Shown piece by piece: positions 1 to 6,370 of a stretch of 11,674 bases of DNA. A program made the translations under genes and the position numbers. The notes beneath the pieces are model-generated. The model was not told the origin of the DNA. It saw only the letters and a program-made list of their open reading frames with translations, and did not search any database. Position 1 is the stretch's first letter. Each line of letters opens with the position of its first letter. Origin of the DNA: JADJQU01 sp035490315 (GTDB lineage Bacteria; Planctomycetota; UBA1135; GCA-002686595); NCBI GenBank assembly GCA_035490315.1, contig DATHET010000118.1, forward strand, positions 1-11,674. The letters run 5' to 3'.

Positions 1-77
1 CCGGCACGGCGAACATCGCGGAGCTCGCGACTCTCTACGCCATGACTCGCGGCGCGACAGCCGATCCTGACGCTTGA
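1..77 (+). CDS. C-terminal fragment of an unidentified protein (partial, enters from left)
   Basis: Reading from base 3, an open frame of 24 codons ends in TGA at 75-77; it would translate to a tail beginning GTANIAELATLYAMTRG and ending ADPDA. The other two frames also stop within this stretch (at about bases 43 and 68), so frame choice rests on two things. The peptide has a believable helical composition, and a perfect palindromic terminator begins only five bases after the stop. I do not recognise the family from so short a tail and assign no function. The gene body lies to the left of the window. Confidence 0.5.
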   Translation, partial: GTANIAELATLYAMTRGATADPDA

Positions 78-82
78 TGATG

Positions 83-118
83 CTGCCCCGCATCGCTGTG
101 CACAGCGATGCGGGGCAG
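83..118 (+). terminator. Perfect 36-base palindrome, probable intrinsic terminator
   Basis: The arms 83-100 and 101-118 are exact reverse complements (CTGCCCCGCATCGCTGTG and its complement). As RNA this would fold into a 16-pair stem with a TGCA loop. It starts five bases after the stop of the left-hand gene, the usual place for a transcription terminator. The following bases (TCTCTGATT) are not a clean T-run, so termination could be weak or of the U-tract-poor type. Because it is fully symmetric it would also form from minus-strand transcription. Confidence 0.7.
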
Positions 119-467
119 TCTCTGATTGGGTAGAAACACCCTGGCACTAGCGTCCTGACGCGCGCCGATGATGGGCGTGAACACAGTCCGGCATCAAAAC
201 GAGCGGCTTCTGGGTTCAAGGTTACGGGCGCGCGGCCTGGTGAGGAGTCTCACGTTTTCGAGGGGAGGGGAACTCGAAAGCGGCTCCGATCCAGTGCCGC
301 GGCGCGAGCGAGGGGTCAGGGCTCGCCGCCTGTGTCTCTGGGGACCGGCAGCTTCTCGGGGGGAAGATGCCGGTCCGCCCTTTTCTTGGCGAGCTTGCAT
401 TCGCGGGCAATGACGCGGCGCTCGCGAAAGGATCGCGAAACAGAATCGCGGTCCGCGTATTCCGGGA
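119..467. other. Gene-free interval between left-hand gene and response regulator
   Basis: No convincing coding sequence was found here. Open frames on both strands are arginine/serine-rich and resemble random translations of G+C-rich DNA. The interval contains one clear hairpin (342-376, listed separately) and two near-adjacent copies of TCGCGAAA (about 422-440). I see no tRNA or other recognisable RNA gene. The stretch lies downstream of the minus-strand response regulator and could hold its 3' end or an unannotated small RNA. Confidence 0.5.
342..376 (+). terminator. Hairpin with short T-rich tail, terminator-like
   Basis: Arms 342-350 (GGACCGGCA) and 368-376 are perfect complements. The stem continues through one G/A mismatch into CTTC (352-355) paired with GAAG (363-366), leaving a seven-base loop. 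On the plus strand it is followed by GCCCTTTTCTT, which resembles an intrinsic terminator tail. No plus-strand gene has been identified just upstream, however. For the minus-strand response regulator that ends at 468 it would be a downstream hairpin without a U-tract. Orientation and role are therefore uncertain. Confidence 0.4.
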
Positions 468-914
468 TCAGTCGATCTCGGCGCGCGGATTCGGAAGCTC
501 GTGAATCGGAGTTGGAGCTCGAGGAAGCGCGGAGGGCGGGCCGTCTTCTCCCAGGACCTTGCGAATCGCTTCGATGAGAGCCTCCGTCGAAAACGGTTTT
601 TCGAGCAAGGCGTGAGCGCCGAGGACGCGCGCGATGTGCAGGAACTCGGTGCCCTGGAAATACCCGCCTCCGGTCATGGCGATGATTTTCGCCCCGGGCA
701 GGGCGCGACGAGCTTCGCCGATGGTCTCCAAACCATCTTTGCCTGGCATCAGGATGTCGGTGATCACCAGATCGAACTTCGATTGGTGCATCAAGGCGAT
801 CGCTTCCCGCCCATCGCCTGCGGTCGTGAGCCCCCACTCGGTGTGTGGCCGAAGCACTCGCTGCAAGACCTTGATCAACTGCGGATCGTCGTCGATCAAG
901 AGAATCGTCTTCAT
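468..914 (-). CDS. Single-domain response regulator (CheY-like receiver)
   Basis: The product is a 148-residue stand-alone receiver domain of two-component phosphorelays. Such proteins take a phosphoryl group from a histidine kinase or phosphotransfer protein and act through protein contacts. Visible hallmarks are the acidic cluster DDD at 8-10, the phosphoacceptor Asp53 in VITDILMPG, the switch Thr81 in AMTGGG and the invariant Lys106 in LLEKPF. No output domain follows; residues 125-148 are a proline-rich tail. The start chosen gives MKTILLIDDD, the normal beginning of a receiver; an in-frame ATG at 1025 would add 37 atypical residues. There is no obvious Shine-Dalgarno before 914 (CCCTCC precedes the ATG). 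No kinase gene is adjacent, so its partner is unknown. Confidence 0.9.
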   Translation of the reverse strand: MKTILLIDDDPQLIKVLQRVLRPHTEWGLTTAGDGREAIALMHQSKFDLVITDILMPGKDGLETIGEARRALPGAKIIAMTGGGYFQGTEFLHIARVLGAHALLEKPFSTEALIEAIRKVLGEDGPPSALPRAPTPIHELPNPRAEID

Positions 915-1305
915 GGAGGGATCAAAGGACTTCGACAGCTTGCTTGCGCGAACTGTTGAGAGACCCGGAAAACCCTCTCGGCCACGGCAGGGAGACAAGC
1001 CAGAGAGTCCTTTCCTCCTTGTCATGATCCCTCCCCAGCCAGGCGCGTACCCAGAAGAAGGTAGCGCGACCGTTCTGCCTTCACGCAGCGCAGCAGCGTC
1101 CCGCTAGAAGCAGGATCCGTCGCGTCGGCGACGGATCTCGTGCGTCGTTTTCTACATTTCTCCGCGCGTCCCAGGATGAACACATGGCTTGCGGAATGTC
1201 CGGGGCCACTGGTCTAGGGATTCAGCGACGAGCGACTGCTCGACGGGCCACGGACCGATTCGGTCGTCCAGCCAGCGAGTGGCGCGGCGGAGTGGAGGAC
1301 CTGAA
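915..1305. promoter_or_regulatory. Divergent intergenic region with two hairpins
   Basis: This 391-base interval separates the minus-strand response regulator from the plus-strand exported-protein gene, so it should contain promoters for both. I could not pick a convincing -35/-10 pair on either strand. It holds a bulged hairpin, GCGC(G)TACC at 1043-1051 with GGTAGCGC at 1060-1067, and a perfect stem-loop at 1114-1137 (listed separately). No credible coding sequence was seen on either strand. Confidence 0.5.
1114..1137 (+). other. Perfect 10-pair stem-loop in the divergent region
   Basis: GATCCGTCGC (1114-1123), loop GTCG, then GCGACGGATC (1128-1137). About ten bases downstream on the plus strand lies CGTTTTCT, so a terminator is possible, but no plus-strand gene precedes it. 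It may be a leader structure, an operator-like inverted repeat or the end of an unrecognised small RNA. Confidence 0.45.
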
Positions 1306-3741
1306 ATGAAGCTGTCCATCGCAATCATCAGCCTGCTTTGCTGCTTTGGCCTCTCCTGCGAGGTCGGATCTGGCCAGGACGCGGGCGACCCCGAGTGGCC
1401 GATCGAGATCGGGCGCGGCGACTCGCGCATCCTTCTTTATCAATTGCAGCCGGAATCCTTGAGCGGCGACCAGCTCTCCGCGCGAGCCGCGGTGTCGATC
1501 GCGCGCACCAAGGACGCCGAGCCGATTTTCGGCGCGGTGTGGATCGAGGCGCGGGTCGCGACGGATCGCGATGCGCGCACGGTCACGCTGCTCGACGTGA
1601 AAGTCCCCGACATGCGCTTCCCCGCGGCGACGGAGAGCGAGCGCGGCGAGCTCGGCCAGGTCCTCCAGACCGCGCTGGTGACCCAGCATCCGACTTTTTC
1701 GCTCGACCAGTTGATCGCCACGCTCGACCCGGCGGTCGAGACCGAGTCCATGGCCTCCGACCTGCGCAACGACCCGCCGCGGATCGTGTTCGTGACCAGG
1801 CCGACGGCGCTGATCACGATCGATGGCGAGCCGCAGTTGCGCGAGATCGAGGGCTCCAAGCTGATGCGCGTGGTCAACACGCCCTTCATCCTGCTTTTCG
1901 ATCCTGCGCAGAAGACGTATTTCCTCGATGCAGGCGGAAGCTGGCGTCGGGCGGCGGCGCTCGATGGGCCCTGGCAGAAGGATTCCAATCCGCCGGCCGA
2001 GGTGACTGCTGCACTCCCCAAGCCCACGTCGGAGGCGGGCGCTAGACCTGAGCCGATCGCGGATGACGTCGAAGTGCTGTTCGTGACCGCGCCGACGGAG
2101 CTGATCGTGTCCAAGGGCGAGCCGCGCTGGACTCCCTTCCCCGGCAACGACCTCCTGTACCTGGCCAACAGCGAGAACGACGTCTTCCTCGAAGGCGCGA
2201 CGCACACCTGCTACGTGCTGCTCTCGGGCCGCTGGTACTCGAGCCCGTCGCTCGACAAGGGCAACTGGACCTTCGTTGGTTCCGACCAGCTCCCGCAAGC
2301 CTTCCAGCGCATTCCCGCCGATTCCGACCGCGCCCGCGTGCGCACCTTCGTCGCCGGAACCAGCGAAGCCCGCGAGGCAGTCCTCGACGCGAGCATTCCG
2401 CAGACCACCGCCGTCAAGCGCAGCGATGCCCACTGCAGCGTGAGCTACGACGGCAAGCCCAAGTTCGAGGCGATTCCGGGCACGGCCCTGCGCTACGCGG
2501 TCAACACCTCGTCGTCCGTGATCGAGTTCATGGGCCGCTACTACTGCTGCAGCGATGGCGTGTGGTACGTCGCCGAGCTGGCGACCGGACCCTGGGCAGT
2601 CGCGAGCGAAGTGCCCGAGGAGGTCTACACCATCCCGCCGAGCTGCCCGATCTATCCGGTGCGCTACGTCTACGTGTACGACTCGACGCCGGACTACGTC
2701 TGGGTCGGCTACCTGCCGGGCTACACGGGCTGCTACGTCGCGGGGCCCACCATCGTCTACGGCACCGGCTACTGGTACCCGGGTTGGATCGGCGTCAGCT
2801 ACTACCCGCGGCCGTGGACCTGGGGTTTCTGCCCGCATTACGACCCGTGGTTCTGCAGCTGGGGCTTCGGTTTCGGTTTCGCGTGGGGCGTCAACCCCTG
2901 GTGGTTCAGCCACTCCTGCGGATGGGGCCACCCAGGCTGGTGGGGAGTCGGCGGATTCCACGGGCACGACTTCGACATCCACGGCTCGGTCGTCCGCCGC
3001 GCGTCGCTCGCCAGGAGCAACATCGCAACGGCGGGTCAGCCCCTGGGCCGCGAGAACCTCTACAACCGCGAGGAGAATCGCTCCCGCATCGCAGCCGTGC
3101 CCGGCCTCGAGACGCGCTCGAGGCGAGCCACCGCCGTGCCGAACAACGTGTTCACGGATCGCGACGGGAACGTGCAGCGTCGCACGCAGGACGGTTGGGA
3201 AGCGCGACAACAATCGCAGTGGAAGCGTGCGGCTCCTCAAGGGCAGGGCCCCGCGGCCGGACGGGTTCCGCCGGCGGTCGAGCGCGAGCGCCCGCAGACC
3301 ACGCGACCGCAAGCGCCGACAGGACGGCCGGCTCCGGTGGCGCCGCCTCCGACACAGGGTCGCCCCGCTCCGGGCTCCAACGCTCCGTCGAGCGGACGGC
3401 CCGCGCCCGGTTCTTCGGTTCCGCCGAGCGGAAGACCCGCACCCGTGACGCCTCCCGCGACGAGACCGCAGCCTGTTTCACCGCCTGTTCAGGGACGTCC
3501 GGCGCCCGAGCGGCCTTCCGGTCTCAACGATGGAAGACCGGAGTCGGTCCAGCCGCCTCCCTTCCAGCGGCCGGCTCCGCTGCAACCGCAACCGAGTGCG
3601 CCCTTCATCCCGCGCCAAGGTCTTCGTCCGATGCCGTCGCCGGTCGACAGCTTCGACCGGATGGGCGCAGCGCGCGATCGCGGCAACACGCGATCGCAGA
3701 GCTGGCGACAAGCTCCGACGCGCGGTCGTCGCGGGGGTTGA
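1306..3741 (+). CDS. Large exported protein resembling 'carbohydrate-binding family V/XII' annotated proteins
   Basis: The product has 811 residues. It begins with a hydrophobic export signal (about 1-24, MKLSIAIISLLCCFGLSC), so it should act in the periplasm or at the surface. A Cys-containing signal raises the possibility of a lipoprotein, but the residue at -3 is Gly, unlike a standard lipobox. Three related modules follow, at about 156-225, 255-325 and 377-438. Each has an FVT-x-PT-like or YDG start, a D/KGEP or DGKP turn, a 'L-Y-x-x-N' strand and a GRWY or GVWYV ending with GPW or GNW. An extremely aromatic and glycine-rich region (about 444-560) has YVYVYDSTP and many W/Y/F/G residues. 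After an NNVFTDRDGNVQRR motif (about 612) comes a proline-rich tail with repeated GRPAP units (about 650-811). From memory this layout matches exported proteins often labelled carbohydrate-binding family V/XII; ligand binding is unproven. The start is supported by GGAGG at 1294-1298, seven bases before ATG. Confidence 0.75.
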   Translation: MKLSIAIISLLCCFGLSCEVGSGQDAGDPEWPIEIGRGDSRILLYQLQPESLSGDQLSARAAVSIARTKDAEPIFGAVWIEARVATDRDARTVTLLDVKVPDMRFPAATESERGELGQVLQTALVTQHPTFSLDQLIATLDPAVETESMASDLRNDPPRIVFVTRPTALITIDGEPQLREIEGSKLMRVVNTPFILLFDPAQKTYFLDAGGSWRRAAALDGPWQKDSNPPAEVTAALPKPTSEAGARPEPIADDVEVLFVTAPTELIVSKGEPRWTPFPGNDLLYLANSENDVFLEGATHTCYVLLSGRWYSSPSLDKGNWTFVGSDQLPQAFQRIPADSDRARVRTFVAGTSEAREAVLDASIPQTTAVKRSDAHCSVSYDGKPKFEAIPGTALRYAVNTSSSVIEFMGRYYCCSDGVWYVAELATGPWAVASEVPEEVYTIPPSCPIYPVRYVYVYDSTPDYVWVGYLPGYTGCYVAGPTIVYGTGYWYPGWIGVSYYPRPWTWGFCPHYDPWFCSWGFGFGFAWGVNPWWFSHSCGWGHPGWWGVGGFHGHDFDIHGSVVRRASLARSNIATAGQPLGRENLYNREENRSRIAAVPGLETRSRRATAVPNNVFTDRDGNVQRRTQDGWEARQQSQWKRAAPQGQGPAAGRVPPAVERERPQTTRPQAPTGRPAPVAPPPTQGRPAPGSNAPSSGRPAPGSSVPPSGRPAPVTPPATRPQPVSPPVQGRPAPERPSGLNDGRPESVQPPPFQRPAPLQPQPSAPFIPRQGLRPMPSPVDSFDRMGAARDRGNTRSQSWRQAPTRGRRGG

Positions 3742-3800
3742 GACGCGGCATGAGCGTTGCTTCGCCCGCAACGGGTCCCCATCACAACGGAGACATCTCC

Positions 3801-4286
3801 ATGCCTGAAAAGAAAACGATCGAGCGTGCACGAACCGACCGGCGCCAAGGCAAATCACCTTCGACGCAAGCAGGCGAATTCGTGCGGGAAGAAATCCACC
3901 ACATCCGCGAGGGCAAGCACGGCGCGGCTTCGACCAAGCAGGCGATCGCGATCGGTCTGTCCAAGGCGCGGCGCGCGGGTGTCCACCTGCCGGCCCCGAA
4001 GAAGGGCAGCGCTTCCGCGGCTACACGCAAGAGCGCGAAGCGCGCGGCGCGCAAGGGCCGCTCGAGCTCGCGCACCCGGCCTTCGCGCACACGTTCCAAG
4101 GCGATCCGCAAGGTCCTGCGCCGCGAGGCTCGCGCCGCGGGCTCGCACACCGCGCTTTCGCGTCAAGCGCACCGCATCGCTCGCAGCCGCACGGCGGCGG
4201 ATCGCAGTCGTTCCGCCCGCAAGGCCGCACGAACCAGGGCGCGCACCCACAGCCGGAGCGGGCGGAAGGCGGCGGCGCGCCGCTGA
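3801..4286 (+). CDS. Small basic histone-H1-like protein with DUF6496-type core
   Basis: The product has 161 residues. Residues 24-66 contain a conserved-looking core (GEFVREEIHHIREGKHGAAS, then TKQAIAIGLSKARRAGVHLP) that I recognise as the DUF6496-type motif found in small bacterial basic proteins. The remainder (67-161) is a low-complexity Arg/Lys/Ala/Ser tail like that of histone H1 or bacterial H1-like nucleoid proteins. It has no signal peptide and almost no hydrophobic residues outside the core, so nucleic-acid binding in the cytoplasm is the natural inference; it is not shown. GGAGA at 3789-3793 lies seven bases before the ATG. It sits 59 bases after the exported-protein gene and 19 bases before the hydrolase gene, so it is probably in the same transcript. 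Family assignment is from memory of the motif. Confidence 0.75.
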   Translation: MPEKKTIERARTDRRQGKSPSTQAGEFVREEIHHIREGKHGAASTKQAIAIGLSKARRAGVHLPAPKKGSASAATRKSAKRAARKGRSSSRTRPSRTRSKAIRKVLRREARAAGSHTALSRQAHRIARSRTAADRSRSARKAARTRARTHSRSGRKAAARR

Positions 4287-4305
4287 GGCGCGACAAGGAA
4301 GCAGC

Positions 4306-4980
4306 ATGGAGTCCCCGGAGCGATCTGTGGAAATCGACGCGGAGGGTTTGCGCCTCCACGGCGACCTCGTCTCGCCGCGAGCACCGCGCGGACTGATTCT
4401 CTTCGCGCACGGCAGCGGCAGCAGCCGCATGAGCCCGCGCAATCGTTCCGTCGCGGCAGCTCTGCGCGAGGGCGACTTGGCTACTCTGCTGCTCGATCTG
4501 TTGTCGCCGAGCGAGGAAGCCCGCGACAATGCGGGCGGCATGGTGCGCTTCGACGTCGGCCTGCTCGCTTCGCGCCTTGCAGCCGCCATCGACTGGCTGG
4601 CGCGGGATTCCACGACCGCCGACCTGCCGATCGGGTTGTTCGGCGCGAGCACTGGTGCCGCGGCGGCCTTGATCGCAGCGGCTCGGCGGCCGAACGACGT
4701 CAGTTGCGTGGTTTCGCGCGGCGGCCGGCCGGACCTCGCGGGCGACGCCCTCGAGCTGGTGCGCAGCCCGACGCTGCTGATCATCGGAGGAGAGGACGAG
4801 GTCGTCATCCAGCTCAACGAGCAGGCCTTCGGACGGCTGGTCTGCGTGAAAGAGCTCGCCATCGTTCCCGGTGCCACGCACCTGTTCGAGGAACCGGGCG
4901 CCCTCGAAAACGTGGCCAGTCTCGCTCTCGAATGGTTCGAGGGGCACCTCGCTCCCAGGGCGCGCGTCGCGGGTCGCTGA
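4306..4980 (+). CDS. Dienelactone-hydrolase-type alpha/beta hydrolase
   Basis: The product is a 224-residue cytoplasmic alpha/beta hydrolase without a signal peptide. The oxyanion-hole segment is FAHGSGSS (about 33-40). The nucleophile elbow is G-A-S115-T-G, and the acid is probably Asp164 in IIGGEDEVV. The catalytic histidine is His192 in PGATHLFEEPG. All three triad residues are in the correct order and the length is normal for the family, so it should be active on an ester, thioester or lactone; the substrate cannot be deduced. AAGGAA at 4295-4300 precedes the ATG by five bases. The reading frame is open upstream to 3757, but that part is only the shadow of the basic-protein gene. Proteins of this subgroup are frequently encoded beside, or fused to, phosphoribosyltransferase-fold proteins, and such a gene lies two genes downstream here. 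Confidence 0.87.
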   Translation: MESPERSVEIDAEGLRLHGDLVSPRAPRGLILFAHGSGSSRMSPRNRSVAAALREGDLATLLLDLLSPSEEARDNAGGMVRFDVGLLASRLAAAIDWLARDSTTADLPIGLFGASTGAAAALIAAARRPNDVSCVVSRGGRPDLAGDALELVRSPTLLIIGGEDEVVIQLNEQAFGRLVCVKELAIVPGATHLFEEPGALENVASLALEWFEGHLAPRARVAGR

Positions 4981-5025
4981 CCTCGGCGACGGCACATGGC
5001 TTGCATCCTTCGGGCAGGAGGCTGC

Positions 5026-6366
5026 ATGGCCAGAACGAGCCGCGACACCATTCACGAAGCGCAAGCGACTGCTCGCTTGCGAAAGGAGCTGCGAACCCTG
5101 GCGCAGCCTGTCTCCGGGCCGCGGGACATCGATCGATTGATGACCAGGATCGGCGACGCGCGCTACGTGCTGCTCGGCGAGGCTTCGCACGGGACCAGCG
5201 AGTACTACACCTGGCGCGCCGCGATCAGCCAGCGCTTGATCCGCGACAAGGGTTTTTCCTTCGTCGCGGTCGAAGGCGACTGGCCTGATTGCATGGGAAT
5301 CGATCGCTTCATCAAGGGCAGGACGACCGCGGGCCTCAGCGCGCGCGACGTGCTGCACGCTTTCGAGCGCTGGCCGACGTGGATGTGGGCGAACGAAGAG
5401 GTCTCGGACTTCGTCGAGTGGCTCGAGCAGCACAATCAGGGCAGGCAGAGCGCAGAACAGGTCGGCTTCTACGGCCTCGACGTCTACAGCCTGTGGGATT
5501 CCCTGTACGCGATCATGAACTACCTGCGGCGCGTCGACCCGCTGACCCTGACCGCGGCACGGCGCGCTTTCCGCTGCTTCGAGCCCTATGGCGAGGACGT
5601 GCAGGAATACGCGCGAGCCGCGCGCTTCGTGCCGAATTCCTGCGAGGACGAAGTCGTGACTTTGCTGTCGCAGATGCGCTCGCGACTCGACGCCGGCTCC
5701 GCGGATCAGGACGAAGCGGCGTTCCAGGCGCGCCAGAACGCAGAGGTCTTGAAGAACGCCGAGTCCTATTACCGCGCGATGGTGCGCGGCGGGCCGGGGT
5801 CGTGGAACATCCGCGATCGGCACATGAGCGAGACGCTCGAGCGGCTGATGCAGAAGCACGGTCCCAAGGCCAAGGCGATCGTGTGGGAGCACAATACCCA
5901 CGTCGGCGATGCGCGCTTCACCGACATGGCGAGCGACGGGATGGTCAATGTTGGTCAGCTAGTTCGCGAGGCCCACGCTGCCCAGGACGTGGTGCTCGTC
6001 GGATTCGGCTCGTATCAGGGCAGCGTCATCGCCGGTTCCGAATGGGGAGCCACGCCGGAAGTGATGCTGGTTCCTCCCGCCCGGCCGGGGAGCTGGGAGA
6101 GCCTGCTGCACGAGGGTGCGGCCAAGGGACCCCAACTGCTGACCTTCGAGCGCGCCTCGCCGGAAATGCTCGAGCCGCGCGGCCATCGCGCGATCGGTGT
6201 GGTTTACCAGCCTGAATTCGAGGCCTACGGCAACTACGTTCCGACTGTGCTGCCCAGGCGCTACGACTCCTTCGTGTTCCTGGACCGAACCCAGGCGCTG
6301 CGTCCTTTGCACGTGACGGCGCGAACCGAAGACGAGGTACCGGAGACCTACCCGTCGGGGATGTGA
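5026..6366 (+). CDS. Erythromycin esterase family protein
   Basis: The product has 446 residues, the usual size for this family. Diagnostic motifs are LLGEASHGTSEYY (Glu52, His55), VAVEGDWPD (Glu83) and VWEHNTHVGD (Glu288, His289, His292). These correspond to the acidic and histidine residues that form the active site in EreA/EreB-type enzymes. The family name comes from macrolide-lactone hydrolases, but most environmental members have no known substrate and many do not act on macrolides, so this is not a resistance call. The ATG at 5026 is preferred because AGGAGG lies at 5016-5021; an earlier in-frame ATG at 4996 would add ten unlikely residues. There is no signal peptide, so it is cytoplasmic. 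It starts 45 bases after the hydrolase gene and ends four bases before the phosphoribosyltransferase start, strongly suggesting co-translation with the latter. Confidence 0.9.
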   Translation: MARTSRDTIHEAQATARLRKELRTLAQPVSGPRDIDRLMTRIGDARYVLLGEASHGTSEYYTWRAAISQRLIRDKGFSFVAVEGDWPDCMGIDRFIKGRTTAGLSARDVLHAFERWPTWMWANEEVSDFVEWLEQHNQGRQSAEQVGFYGLDVYSLWDSLYAIMNYLRRVDPLTLTAARRAFRCFEPYGEDVQEYARAARFVPNSCEDEVVTLLSQMRSRLDAGSADQDEAAFQARQNAEVLKNAESYYRAMVRGGPGSWNIRDRHMSETLERLMQKHGPKAKAIVWEHNTHVGDARFTDMASDGMVNVGQLVREAHAAQDVVLVGFGSYQGSVIAGSEWGATPEVMLVPPARPGSWESLLHEGAAKGPQLLTFERASPEMLEPRGHRAIGVVYQPEFEAYGNYVPTVLPRRYDSFVFLDRTQALRPLHVTARTEDEVPETYPSGM

Positions 6367-6370
6367 GGAC

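Noticed and set aside
142..157. TGGCAC resembling the -24 element of a sigma-54 promoter
   Set aside because: The required GC at -12 is absent at the correct spacing, and no gene follows on the plus strand.
205..240. TGGGTTCAAGG resembling a tRNA T-loop
   Set aside because: No matching acceptor stem, D-arm or anticodon arm can be folded around it.
168..413. Possible small plus-strand gene of 81 codons in the left gap
   Set aside because: There is no ribosome binding site, the composition is Arg/Gly/Ser-rich like random G+C-rich translation, and it runs through the 342-376 hairpin.
1189..1305. Longer start (TTG at 1189) for the exported protein
   Set aside because: It would place 39 polar residues before the signal peptide, while ATG at 1306 has GGAGG at ideal spacing.
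1222..3312. A 696-codon open frame on the minus strand opposite the exported-protein gene
   Set aside because: It is Arg/Asp/Val-rich with no recognisable domain and mirrors the codon pattern of the plus-strand gene, which has a signal peptide, conserved modules and a good ribosome binding site. Long antisense frames are expected in DNA this G+C-rich.
3250..3620. Proline-rich repeats suspected of being a tandem DNA repeat or CRISPR-like array
   Set aside because: The period is irregular and the similarity is at the protein level (GRPAP units within the reading frame); no constant direct repeats with uniform spacers occur.
4996..5025. Earlier ATG for the erythromycin-esterase-family protein
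   Set aside because: It has no Shine-Dalgarno; the ATG at 5026 is preceded by AGGAGG.
4021..5901. A 626-codon open frame on the minus strand opposite the hydrolase and esterase-like genes
   Set aside because: It crosses two well-supported plus-strand genes and shows no motifs; it is a compositional shadow.
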